Positions 18,065 through 27,405 of a stretch of DNA of 64,000 nt are shown here, piece after piece (positions within the stretch are counted from its first letter, which is position 1; the number at the start of each line of letters is the position of its first letter). The notes beneath the pieces were generated by a model, which made no database searches, was not told the origin of the DNA, and saw nothing but the letters and a program-made list of their open reading frames with translations. Both the position numbers and the translations under genes were made by a program. The stretch comes from Saprospiraceae bacterium (GTDB taxonomy: Bacteria; Bacteroidota; Bacteroidia; Chitinophagales; Saprospiraceae): NCBI GenBank assembly GCA_028280415.1, contig JANQLV010000061.1, positions 124,001-188,000 on the forward strand, given 5' to 3'.

Positions 18065-18736
18065 TTATATTGACTTTAAGAGTTTTTGAGCTTCAGTGTA
18101 ATTCCATTCACCTTCTTTGATCTTTTGAAGCGCCTTGACAGCTGCTGTATTTTGCCCGTCTAACAGCAAAGTTAGAGCCATATACCAGTTGATTTCCTGT
18201 TGGTATCTATCTCCTTGTTCTTGAACTACAGCAAATTGTGTAAGAGCTTCTGCATATTCTTTATTTAATAAAAAACTTAATCCATTATAATAAGCATCCT
18301 GCTGAGTCGGGGTATCAATTGCAGAAAAGTACTGCGCAGCAGTTTTATAATCCTGATTATTAAAAGCTTTGATTGCAAGAATTCGATTGATAGTGGCATC
18401 TTCAACGCCTTTGACTGATCCGGGGTGGATATATACTTGTTCGTAGATATATGCCTCTGCCAAATGCTCTGCTTTATTTATATTCGTTAGGTAGATTGTT
18501 GCAATAGCAAATAAACCTATACCGATAACTGCGGCAGCAATCATTCGGATCATATGAATCCCGAAAATGGATTTTATTTTGGATGCTGGTTTCTTGGAAA
18601 CGCCGTGTTTGTCGTAAAGAACCTGTATCCATTTCTGACGAAACTCTGCGTCGTTTTTATCTTTGATGATGCTCTTAAATAACTGATCTTGTAATTTAGA
18701 AGCATCTGTGCTGAGTATATTGTCGATTCTTTTCAA
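18065..18736 (-). CDS. Single-pass membrane TPR protein, likely sigma-factor partner
   Basis: A 223-residue protein: about 70 charged N-terminal residues, one membrane helix (MIRMIAAAVIGIGLFAIATIYL, about 62-83), then TPR-like helical pairs (AFNNQDYKTAAQYFSAI, LLNKEYAEALTQFAVV). Its start codon overlaps the end of the ECF sigma gene by 4 bp, the usual position for an anti-sigma factor. No anti-sigma domain is recognised, so partnership rests on position and topology. Confidence 0.7.
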   Translation of the reverse strand: MKRIDNILSTDASKLQDQLFKSIIKDKNDAEFRQKWIQVLYDKHGVSKKPASKIKSIFGIHMIRMIAAAVIGIGLFAIATIYLTNINKAEHLAEAYIYEQVYIHPGSVKGVEDATINRILAIKAFNNQDYKTAAQYFSAIDTPTQQDAYYNGLSFLLNKEYAEALTQFAVVQEQGDRYQQEINWYMALTLLLDGQNTAAVKALQKIKEGEWNYTEAQKLLKSI

Positions 18737-19338
18737 TTTTTTAAATTTAAGTGGTTGCTAAAAAAATCTTTTAATTTGTTGAGACACCTTTCTTTTTGTT
18801 TTCGAATGGATATCGGCGTTTTGTCTTCTTGCTCTGCAATTTCTTTCAATTTCATATTTCCATAAAAATGCCAGGTGAGTAGAGATTTACATTTCTCACC
18901 GAGATTAGCCCAGGCTTTGGTCAGAAGGGCTATTTCTTCGTTTCGTTCTTCTTTCGAAATGGTAATACCGAGGTCTGGAATGGCTTCTTCGCCTACCGTT
19001 GAAAATTGCTTTTGCTGGCGAAAATAAGACTGTTTGACCATTTGTGTGAATAAGAATCGCAGATTACCATACTTCAGCTTCCCCTCTACAAAACGATAAC
19101 GCAATTCCAGCATTGTGTCCATTACTGCATCATAAGCATCATCGTGCGCACTACCACATTCTCTTTTGAGGTATCTCATCGTTTCTTCAAATTGTTTGAG
19201 AAATACTCTTTCAAAAAACGCAGTATCATTGCGTTTCAGATCTTCCAGCATCTGCTGAAAGTCATCTGGAGATAGACCAAAATTTTTCTCCGGTTCCGGC
19301 TGCACATTTAAACTTGCTATTAGAGAGCTTTTTGACAT
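18733..19338 (-). CDS. ECF RNA polymerase sigma factor
   Basis: A 201-residue sigma-70 family protein. Region 2 is around residues 35-105 (FFERVFLKQFEETMRYLKRE, DAYDAVMDTMLELRYRF) and region 4 around 135-190 (LTWHFYGNMKLKEIAEQEDK, SIRKQKERCLNKLKDFF). It begins an operon of TPR membrane protein, S8 protease and CHAT protein. Its own promoter is identical in layout to the one before the P-loop/ABC operon, pointing to autoregulation and a small local regulon. Confidence 0.88.
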   Translation of the reverse strand: MSKSSLIASLNVQPEPEKNFGLSPDDFQQMLEDLKRNDTAFFERVFLKQFEETMRYLKRECGSAHDDAYDAVMDTMLELRYRFVEGKLKYGNLRFLFTQMVKQSYFRQQKQFSTVGEEAIPDLGITISKEERNEEIALLTKAWANLGEKCKSLLTWHFYGNMKLKEIAEQEDKTPISIRKQKERCLNKLKDFFSNHLNLKN

Positions 19339-19354
19339 TTTATTTTGATATTGG

Positions 19355-19389
19355 ACATTCCTATAAGAAAGAAAACTAAAAAGTGTGAC
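19355..19389 (-). promoter_or_regulatory. ECF-type promoter before the sigma operon
   Basis: On the minus strand GTCACA (19389-19384), 16 nt, then CTTATAGGAATGT (19367-19355). Start of transcription near 19353 would leave a leader of about 15 nt. It matches the element at 13347-13381 in both blocks and in spacing. Confidence 0.7.
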
Positions 19390-19841
19390 GGAAAATTTTA
19401 GATTTTTTTAAAACAATAGTTTTTGTGTCAATTCAGAGGGGAAGATATACGAGGTGAAAATGATATTTGGGTTCAAATTCATCACAATTATATCATTTAT
19501 GAACCTTTATTCTGGGGTAGTTCTATGGTATCTTCTGTTGTGTGTGATGATTTCTATAAATTTTCATGTTATCCTCCTTTGAATTTAAGTCAGAAAATCA
19601 TGAAAAGTTCAAGTTTGGACCTTAAGAATCACATGATATTCATTTTTTTTAAAAGTATCAAATATGCATCTATTTGCTTTGCTTTTAGAACGGTGTAAAG
19701 TGTTTTTGATAAAATAATGACAGAGAATGGCTCAGTTCGGGAACAAGATCCGTTTATATCCAAAGCGAGAGCCTTGAAAAGCAAGGAAATCCCATACGGA
19801 TCATGCCGTCGTATGTAAAAGAAACGTGTAAGATGTATTCC
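19390..19841. other. Gene-free stretch
   Basis: Apart from a 91-codon open frame at 19423-19698, I see nothing. That frame has an odd composition (Cys, Phe and Ile rich), no leader and no recognised motif, and is judged a chance frame. Confidence 0.4.
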
Positions 19842-20906
19842 TTAAAGAAGTTGCTGAAAAACATATTGGGCACTCTTAACTGCACCCTCCATATAACCGG
19901 GAAAGGCAGGTGAAGTCTCAGAACCGGAGAGGTATAATTTTCCATCCAGGAATGCTTGCTGATAAATTGGATGCCCGCCATTTTGGTGTGGGAGTATATG
20001 ATTTTCGTATGTGGCGTAAGTGAAAACCTCTTTTCGCCAGACTGTTTCCTGATAATCGAGAAAACTTCGAACCTGATCTCCATAGTATTTCTCCAATTGG
20101 CGAAGGATCAGTTCGAGGCGTTCTGCTTTCTTTAATGAAAAATAAGAGCTGTTTAAAAAACCTTTTAATGCGAAGTATTTATTCTCATTATCTGCATGGT
20201 CATACATTTCCGGGATCGGACCTACATTGCTGACAATTGTTCCGCTAAAGCCAGGCGCTCTCCAAAATGCCTGTTGATAACTTAAGCTAATTTTAATAGA
20301 CTCTCCCATCCAGGTATGGGTAGACTTAGCGATTTGCAGGAGTTCGGCCGGAAGCCTTGGGCGGATATCAATGCTTTGGACAAAGAGGTTTGGGGGGAGT
20401 GTAGCAATAACTTTTTTTGCTACAAAACGCTTTTTATCAGAAATAACCTCAAGCCTTTCACCATGTAACTCAATGGATTTTACGATTTGGCTCAAGATAA
20501 TTTGATCCGAATCCAGAGATTGCGCCAAAGCATTAATCAAGGTAGCAGTTCCTCCTTTGATCCTGTAACTTGGTTCATCATTAGGAGGTAACTGGACTAA
20601 TTGATGTGGACTGGTGGAAATGGCTTCGTAAATAGCATGTGTTCCCAACTTTTGTGCAAATTGTTCAATTCCCAATTCTCCCAACAGACTAATCAAAGCT
20701 TTATGCTTTTTACCTAACCAGGTTGCGCCCATTTCCTGGGGCGCTTGTCCTTGGAGATAGCAGGTATGGATACGACCACCAATTCGGTCTCGGGCTTCTA
20801 TAAGCTTCACGGATACGGATACTTTTTGCTTTTTTAGTAAATAAGCCAAAGTCAGCCCGGTCAGCCCAGTTCCTATAATTAAAACATCTGTTGGTGTATT
20901 GTCCAT
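19842..20906 (-). CDS. FAD-dependent amine oxidase-like protein
   Basis: A 354-residue flavoprotein. The dinucleotide motif is near the start (IIGTGLTGLT, then EARDRIGGRIHT), typical of the monoamine oxidase/phytoene desaturase superfamily. ATLPPNLF lies in the middle and the FAD-closing motif LYLSGSETSPAFPGYMEGA near the end. It is short for a monoamine oxidase but complete. The substrate (amine or other) is not decided by the sequence. No leader; transcribed alone. Confidence 0.8.
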   Translation of the reverse strand: MDNTPTDVLIIGTGLTGLTLAYLLKKQKVSVSVKLIEARDRIGGRIHTCYLQGQAPQEMGATWLGKKHKALISLLGELGIEQFAQKLGTHAIYEAISTSPHQLVQLPPNDEPSYRIKGGTATLINALAQSLDSDQIILSQIVKSIELHGERLEVISDKKRFVAKKVIATLPPNLFVQSIDIRPRLPAELLQIAKSTHTWMGESIKISLSYQQAFWRAPGFSGTIVSNVGPIPEMYDHADNENKYFALKGFLNSSYFSLKKAERLELILRQLEKYYGDQVRSFLDYQETVWRKEVFTYATYENHILPHQNGGHPIYQQAFLDGKLYLSGSETSPAFPGYMEGAVKSAQYVFQQLL

Positions 20907-21292
20907 GATTTATTTGTCCTTAATCTGCTGCTAAGATAATGCTATATTAAGCAAGCGAAATAACATAAAGCAGACAAATGGATGGAGGCTGGAAAAGTAA
21001 TTACATATGATAAAATTGGTACATTTTAAATTAGTTTTGTAATTTCATACAAGGGTATTAAAAACAGGAAATTATTACTTTTAATCCTGAGCTTTATTTG
21101 CGAGATAAAAACTGATACCTGCCTTATTTTAAAAGTTTAGAGTTTGCACTTGTTGCTTTATACTGTGTTTTGTAGTGGCTTGAAACCCGTACAAAGATGA
21201 TAGTGCCAGCACCCAAATCCGGTTTTTCAGATTACTTTTTGCGATGATGAACTTACCAGTTCGCAATACATAACGTTTAACTAATTCAAACA
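20907..21292. other. Divergent intergenic region
   Basis: 386 bp between the flavoprotein and the large CotH gene. It should hold both promoters. A short inverted repeat TTGCGA/TCGCAA flanks 21239-21266; nothing else stands out. Confidence 0.35.
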
Positions 21293-24200
21293 ATGAACTT
21301 TAGAATCTTACACCCTTTTTTGATACTTTGTATCATCTTTTTAACCAGCTCCCTTCACTCCCAGCTTACTATCAATGAATTCATGGCGGATAATGAGACG
21401 ACCATTTCCGATGAATCAGGAGATTTCGAAGATTGGATAGAAATTTATAATGGAGGTAGTTCTCCGGTAGATATCGGAGGCTATTATATTACGGATGATG
21501 CTACAGAGCTTACTTTGTGGCAAATACCTGACACTGATCCTGCTTCAACTACGATAGCTGCCGGAGCTTATCTGTTGCTTTGGGCGGATAAAGATACTGA
21601 TGATGGCGTTTTACACATCGATCTTAAATTAAGCAATAATGGAGAAGATATTGTACTCGTTCAACCGGATGGAACCACGATTGTTGATCAATTAACTTTT
21701 GGCTCACAAAATACAGACGTTTCCTATGGCAGAACCTCGGATGGAGGAGGAAGTTTTCAACTTTTCACCAATCCTACTCCGGGGACTTCGAACGAAGCAC
21801 CACAAAGCGGGCAAACTTTTCCGGTCACGGTAAAAGCAATTGTAGCATCGGTAAATGATGATGCGATTCAGTACGGAACATCCGGAGGCTCTGTAAATAT
21901 TGATCATTTCGGGATGAAAATGACTGAAAGCTGGTCTAATCAAACTATCGGTGTACGATTCGACAATATTCCCATACCTCAGGGGGCGATCATCACTAAA
22001 GCAAGCATTCAGTTTGCAACTAAGAGCGAGGATCAAAGCACCGGCTATTCTAACCTGAATATTAAGGGAGAATTATCCGGGGATGCAGCTATCTTTATTG
22101 AAGAAAATAAAAACATATCCAATCGGGTACAAACAGATGCCAGTGTAATTTGGGAGCCTGCAGAATGGTTGATTCAGGGAGAAAGTGGAGACCGGCAACG
22201 GACGCCTGATCTGTCCGTATTACTTCAGGAAATTATTGACCAGAACTCCTGGCAAAATGGTAATGCCATAGCATTCATTATTACCGGAGAAGGAACGCGA
22301 TCTGCTCATAACTTTACTTCGGGAAATCCTCCAAGCATACTGATTGAAGCTGAAATTCCTGTTTCAACTCAGCCCGTCGCTGATATTTATATCAATGAGA
22401 TTACGCCTAATGGAACCGATTATACTGATGAATTCGGTGGACATGAAGACTGGATTGAATTATACAATGACAATGATTTTCCAGTAGCACTTGGCGGCTT
22501 ATACCTTACGGATAATATTGATGATCTTACTAAATGGCAGATCAAAACACTGGAGTCTATTCCAGCCAATGGTTTTATGACCATTTTTGCCGATGAAGAA
22601 CCTTTTCTGGGAGGACTTCATGCAGATTTCAAATTAAATGAGGATGGTGAAACCGTCGCACTGGTACAAGCTATCAATAATGAACTGATTATTATCGATT
22701 CTTTTACTTATGAAAATATTCCCTTTAAGGCTTCTATCGGAAGGATTACTGAAACGGCAACGGAGTGGACAATTTTTGGTTCGCCAACACCTTTACAGCC
22801 TAATGCCGGAGCCGCCGCCTGGCTGGATAAACCGCATATTGATCTGGATCATGGCGTATTTACCACAACACAGAGTGTTACAATTACGCATGTTGATCCG
22901 GAGGTCATTATCCGCTATACTACAGATGGATCTGATCCCGATGAAAATGACGAGGAATATACCGGGCCGATAACGGTTACTTCGACGCAAAGTATTCGGG
23001 CACGGGCATTTAAGAATGGGCATGCTCCCAGTCAAATCAGAACCAGGAATTACCTTTTTGATCCGAGTGAAACGCTTCCGGTCGTTATGATTACTACAGA
23101 TCCGGATAATTTGTTTGATGATGAAATCGGAATTTATACAGTTGGAACAAATGGAATTATGCTTGGGAACTGCAGCAATAATGTCGTTGCTAATTTTTGG
23201 CAGGACTGGGAACGACCGGCTACGATTTCCCTTTTTGAAAAAGATGGCGAAGAGGCTTTTTCAGTAGATGCCGGAATTAAAATATCAGGGAACTGCTCCA
23301 GAAGATATGCTTTGAAGAGCCTGAATATTTACCTTCGGAATAACCGATACGGGGATAAAAATATTGATTATGAGCTTTTTCCAAACCGGGATTTTAAAAA
23401 GTATAAACGGCTAAGACTTAGAAACAGCGGCCAGGATTATCGTGGAACTATGCTCCGGGATGGAGTAAATCACAGAATATTGGCGGGAATCACAGATGTG
23501 GAATATCAAAGCTATCGACCTGCTTTGGTTTATATTAACGGAGAATACTACGGCATTCAAAACTTTAGAGATTTATACGGAGGTGATTATTTTGATGCCT
23601 TTTTTGATGTCAAGGAAGAAGACCTGGATTTGATTAAAAATCCGCGATTGGGTAATGATGTCAAAGAGGGGGATGACAATCATTATAACAACCTCTATTC
23701 TTTTGTACTGGCCAATGATCTGAGCGAGGTTCAAAATTACGAATACTTTAAAACCCAGTTTGATATCAATAATTTCATTGATTATTGGATCGCTATGATT
23801 TACATGGCCAGTTCGGATTGGCCCGCCAATAATTTACAAATTTGGCGCCCGCGGACAAGCGATGGGAAATGGAGACATATGTATATTGATACGGATGCGA
23901 CTACCAATATTTACGGGACCAATTCTGCTACTGCTCCGACACGTGATACTTATAACAAGGTGCTGGATGCTAACCAGTCGGGCTGGCCCTATGATAGTAA
24001 ATCTACCTTGTTCCTTCGAAAACTACTGGAAAACGAAACTTTCCGGGATGAGTATATTCAACGGACCTGCAGTTTTATCGAACTGGTGTTTAATGAGGAA
24101 AGGGTACACGGGATTATTAATGCGGCAAAAGATGAAATCGATGCAGAGATCGGTCGCCATACCGAACATTGGGCTTTCGATAATCCATACCTGGAAAACT

Positions 24201-25732
24201 ATGAAGACTGGTCGAATAAGATAGAGAGCTATCGCAACTTTTTTAGCGAGCGGCCTGATTATTTCTACGCTTACATGGTTGATAATTTTGATCTTGGAGA
24301 TACTTACGAACTGAGTTTCAATTATGATGAAAATACAAAAGGAGATGTCTTCGTTAACTGGAATAGTATGGGAATTCCTTTTAATTATACCGGCACATAT
24401 TTTACGGGCATTCCCATGCGTATCAAGGCAGTAGCGGATGAAGGTTATATATTTTCGCACTGGCTAGAAACCGGGGATACGAATCCGGAAATTGATTTCA
24501 TCGCCAACTTTGATGCGGTACTGACCCCGATTTTTGAACCGCTTGGAGAGTTTTGTAATCCGGATTCTCCGGACTTTCAGGATGAAGATGCTGATGGGGT
24601 ATGCGATCTGGAAGATGAATGTCCCGGCTTCGATGATCTGCTTGATACTAATGCAAATGGTATCCCGGATGGCTGTGAACCTTGTTTCGAAGAGGGAGAT
24701 GATGATCTGGATGGAGTTTGTAATGACCTTGATCAGTGCCCCGGTTTTGATGATAATATCGACAATAATAATAATGGTGTTCCGGATGCTTGTGAAGAAT
24801 GCACAGATCATGATAATGATGGCTTTTGTGAGAGTGAAGACTGTGATGATGAAAATCCAAACCTTCCGGCTCTGCCTGGCAGCCCCTGTGATGATGGAGA
24901 TGATTCAACGGATAATGATACGATAGCAGAAGATGGTTGTACCTGTATTGGTATAATTATACCATCGGATGGAGAATACTGCGAAGCTGAAGGAGATTTC
25001 CCATGGCATGACTGGATTGCCAGAGTTCAGCTAAATACAATTGATAATAGTTCCGGTAAATCACCTTATTCTGACTTTACAACTATTGGTACCACATTAC
25101 TTCCAAATCAGACTTATGATCTCCATCTTACTACGGGCTATAGCTGGACCACCTATCAGGAATACTGGAAAGTCTGGATTGATTATAATCAGGATGGAAT
25201 ATTTAGCGAGTCTGCAGAACTTGCTTATTCCGGGACGCTCATTGCACCACCCAATGGCACAGAAACGGCAACGCTCAGTGCTATGGTAAGTATACCGCTT
25301 TCTGCAAAACCCGGAGAAACCCGAATGCGAATTGTAATGAGCCGTGATGCTGATTCGAATGCCTGTGGGATTAATCCTTTTGGAGAAGTAGAAGATTATA
25401 GCATTGTTGTGGGGAGCAGTGGAAATATGATGTCTTCGACTTTTAATAATTTTGAAAATAAAACAACACCATTAGCAGCGGATGTACATGTATTCCCCAA
25501 TCCGGTGAAGGAAACCCTGCATTTACTTGCGCCTGAATATGCCGGACTACCTGTTTCGATCCTGATTTATAATCATTTGGGACAAATGGTATATTTCTCT
25601 GAAGAGACAGCGTTTCCATCGACCAGGATACAGATAGATATGCATCCTTTCTCCGATGGCTTTTATTATGTAGTGTTGAAAAATGAAGATAAAAAACGGT
25701 CCACAAAGAAGTTTATCCTGGAACGCAAATAA
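21293..25732 (+). CDS. Giant multidomain CotH/lamin-tail T9SS surface protein
   Basis: A 1479-residue secreted protein. After a Sec signal come a lamin-tail domain (LTINEFMADNETT, FEDWIEIYNGG), an extra sandwich domain, a second lamin-tail domain (INEITPNGTDY, HEDWIELYND), a chitobiase-C-like domain (VIIRYTTDGSDPDE), and a CotH kinase-like domain (about 590-1010) with RLRNSGQDYRGTMLRDG, GEYYGIQNFRD and WRHMYIDTDA. Then follow a repeat-like linker, thrombospondin type 3 calcium repeats (DADGVCDLEDECPG, DLDGVCNDLDQCPG), a GEVED domain (YWKVWIDYNQDG, GEVEDYSIVV) and a T9SS type A domain (VFPNPVKETLHLL). CotH members can phosphorylate proteins; whether this one is active is unknown. Confidence 0.88.
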   Translation: MNFRILHPFLILCIIFLTSSLHSQLTINEFMADNETTISDESGDFEDWIEIYNGGSSPVDIGGYYITDDATELTLWQIPDTDPASTTIAAGAYLLLWADKDTDDGVLHIDLKLSNNGEDIVLVQPDGTTIVDQLTFGSQNTDVSYGRTSDGGGSFQLFTNPTPGTSNEAPQSGQTFPVTVKAIVASVNDDAIQYGTSGGSVNIDHFGMKMTESWSNQTIGVRFDNIPIPQGAIITKASIQFATKSEDQSTGYSNLNIKGELSGDAAIFIEENKNISNRVQTDASVIWEPAEWLIQGESGDRQRTPDLSVLLQEIIDQNSWQNGNAIAFIITGEGTRSAHNFTSGNPPSILIEAEIPVSTQPVADIYINEITPNGTDYTDEFGGHEDWIELYNDNDFPVALGGLYLTDNIDDLTKWQIKTLESIPANGFMTIFADEEPFLGGLHADFKLNEDGETVALVQAINNELIIIDSFTYENIPFKASIGRITETATEWTIFGSPTPLQPNAGAAAWLDKPHIDLDHGVFTTTQSVTITHVDPEVIIRYTTDGSDPDENDEEYTGPITVTSTQSIRARAFKNGHAPSQIRTRNYLFDPSETLPVVMITTDPDNLFDDEIGIYTVGTNGIMLGNCSNNVVANFWQDWERPATISLFEKDGEEAFSVDAGIKISGNCSRRYALKSLNIYLRNNRYGDKNIDYELFPNRDFKKYKRLRLRNSGQDYRGTMLRDGVNHRILAGITDVEYQSYRPALVYINGEYYGIQNFRDLYGGDYFDAFFDVKEEDLDLIKNPRLGNDVKEGDDNHYNNLYSFVLANDLSEVQNYEYFKTQFDINNFIDYWIAMIYMASSDWPANNLQIWRPRTSDGKWRHMYIDTDATTNIYGTNSATAPTRDTYNKVLDANQSGWPYDSKSTLFLRKLLENETFRDEYIQRTCSFIELVFNEERVHGIINAAKDEIDAEIGRHTEHWAFDNPYLENYEDWSNKIESYRNFFSERPDYFYAYMVDNFDLGDTYELSFNYDENTKGDVFVNWNSMGIPFNYTGTYFTGIPMRIKAVADEGYIFSHWLETGDTNPEIDFIANFDAVLTPIFEPLGEFCNPDSPDFQDEDADGVCDLEDECPGFDDLLDTNANGIPDGCEPCFEEGDDDLDGVCNDLDQCPGFDDNIDNNNNGVPDACEECTDHDNDGFCESEDCDDENPNLPALPGSPCDDGDDSTDNDTIAEDGCTCIGIIIPSDGEYCEAEGDFPWHDWIARVQLNTIDNSSGKSPYSDFTTIGTTLLPNQTYDLHLTTGYSWTTYQEYWKVWIDYNQDGIFSESAELAYSGTLIAPPNGTETATLSAMVSIPLSAKPGETRMRIVMSRDADSNACGINPFGEVEDYSIVVGSSGNMMSSTFNNFENKTTPLAADVHVFPNPVKETLHLLAPEYAGLPVSILIYNHLGQMVYFSEETAFPSTRIQIDMHPFSDGFYYVVLKNEDKKRSTKKFILERK

Positions 25733-25737
25733 TATTT

Positions 25738-25780
25738 AGGAGTCCGATTGGATTGGTAGAATAAGTTTAACCGGACTCCT
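25738..25780 (+). terminator. Hairpin after the CotH gene
   Basis: AGGAGTCCG and CGGACTCCT pair perfectly over 9 bp around a 25-nt loop just after the stop codon. No long U run follows. Confidence 0.4.
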
Positions 25781-26034
25781 GATTTCTACTTTCACTTTTT
25801 CACTGACTTGATGATTCTTGAGCATCCGATAATTCCGGATTGCCAAAATAAGCTATCTATTTGATGTGTTTAGCTGAAAAGCAATTCAGGCAAAGTTGAG
25901 CGGGATTGATCTATTTTATTATTCCATTTATCGATTCATAAAAATCTTGCCAGATCATAAGCGTAGCTTTAGTATACCTGATATTCAATGTTAAGTATTT
26001 GAATTTCAAAGTACGAAAAACGCAAACAAGCATT

Positions 26035-27396
26035 ATGAAAGTAGTATTATTAATTTTTGCTGCCCTATTAGTGGGAAATCCTTCTACTGATGAAATTGAA
26101 AAAATCCTTAGCCAACACATCAAAGCGATGGGCGGAAAGGAGAAATGGCAGGACTTACGCTCATATCGGCAGGTATATTCAAAGGAGAATGGTTTGAGCT
26201 TGACGATTACTTGCAAAATGCCGGATAAAATTATAATCCGGTTTCAAAATGATCAATTAGATGCCAGCAAAGTATACGATGGAGCGCATGGGTTTATCCT
26301 TAAAAATGGAGAATACCTTCCGATGCGCCCGGGAGAAGCGATTGAGATGGCAGAGGAACCGCATTATTATTCCGATCTTTTACTGGCGGAGGAAATGGGA
26401 TATAAACTTGAGTACCTGGGAAAGGAATCAATTGATGGAATAGTTTGCAATAAGCTAAAGTTAACTAAGTCTCCAAAAGATCAACAGACTTATTGGATCA
26501 ATACCCAAACGCATCTTATAGAACAAACCGGAGAATATTCCGAAGATCCTGCACATGAAGGGATTTATTATAAAACCAGACTAAGCGATTATCGCAATGT
26601 CGATGGTTTAATGTTTCCCTTTCGACAGGCTTTAATTGCTAATGATGAAGCTCCGAGATATTCCGTTGTTGAAGAAATGGAAATTAATTTTGCGATTGCT
26701 AATGACGCTTTTCAGTTTCAACCGGATGCTACAAAGAACTTAATTCAATACTGGCAGGATCGTTTCGAAGATATTGGACTCAGTAGTTTTACCTTCGAGC
26801 AGGAAACCATTCGTTTTCGAAATGGACAAAAAGACAGCTCCATTTGGCAGGAAGCCGTGCAGTATCCCGATTATTTCCGAATCGATATCGGAGCAAAGGA
26901 AAAGCAAAATATTAATTTATACCGGGCAGATAGTATTTACATTTTACGGAATGGTGAACTCGTTAGAAAAGGATTAGAGATACAAACCTCTGTGTTAATG
27001 GAAGGGAGGCTCTATGATTTGCCGGTGGATTCTATGCTCGAAAAATTAAGAAGTGTAGGAATCAATACGGATGTTTTTGGGAAAGCTATTTACAAAGGGA
27101 GACCGGCCTATATCCTTGGTGCTTTAGCGGAGGATTCCAATAGTCCCCAAATCTGGATGGATGCGGAACGCCGGGTTGTACTTCGTAAAGTTAGTAAGTT
27201 GAAAGATGGTCGCATGCTGGATGCTCTTTATGATGAATTCCTGGAGTTTAATGGCAGCTGGATAGAAAGCTGGATTGAATTTTATATAGATGGAGAATTA
27301 ATTCAAACCGAACGATACAGAAATATCAATACGAACCCTGCGCTGTCACCTGAAGTTTTTGATCCCCTTTTATTTAAAAATAACTTTTGGTATTAG
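26035..27396 (+). CDS. LolA-like/outer membrane lipoprotein-sorting family protein
   Basis: The ATG at 26035 gives MKVVLLIFAALLVGNPS, a Sec-type leader; a start 36 bp earlier adds charged residues in front. The 453-residue product looks like two copies of a LolA-like beta half-barrel. First half: SYRQVYSKENGLSLTITCKM, YLGKESIDGIVCNKLKL, TYWINTQTHLIEQ. Second half: YRADSIYILRNGELVRKGL, YKGRPAYILGAL, IWMDAERRVVLRKV. Family members carry lipids or lipoproteins in the periplasm. Ligand unknown. Confidence 0.6.
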   Translation: MKVVLLIFAALLVGNPSTDEIEKILSQHIKAMGGKEKWQDLRSYRQVYSKENGLSLTITCKMPDKIIIRFQNDQLDASKVYDGAHGFILKNGEYLPMRPGEAIEMAEEPHYYSDLLLAEEMGYKLEYLGKESIDGIVCNKLKLTKSPKDQQTYWINTQTHLIEQTGEYSEDPAHEGIYYKTRLSDYRNVDGLMFPFRQALIANDEAPRYSVVEEMEINFAIANDAFQFQPDATKNLIQYWQDRFEDIGLSSFTFEQETIRFRNGQKDSSIWQEAVQYPDYFRIDIGAKEKQNINLYRADSIYILRNGELVRKGLEIQTSVLMEGRLYDLPVDSMLEKLRSVGINTDVFGKAIYKGRPAYILGALAEDSNSPQIWMDAERRVVLRKVSKLKDGRMLDALYDEFLEFNGSWIESWIEFYIDGELIQTERYRNINTNPALSPEVFDPLLFKNNFWY

Positions 27397-27405
27397 GATC
27401 GATGT

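Noticed and set aside
19423-19698. 91-codon open frame after the sigma promoter
   Set aside because: No motif, no leader, unusual composition and no operon context.
24540-24960. Apparent tandem DNA repeats with GAT-rich sequence
   Set aside because: They are the thrombospondin type 3 calcium repeats of the CotH protein, not a separate element.
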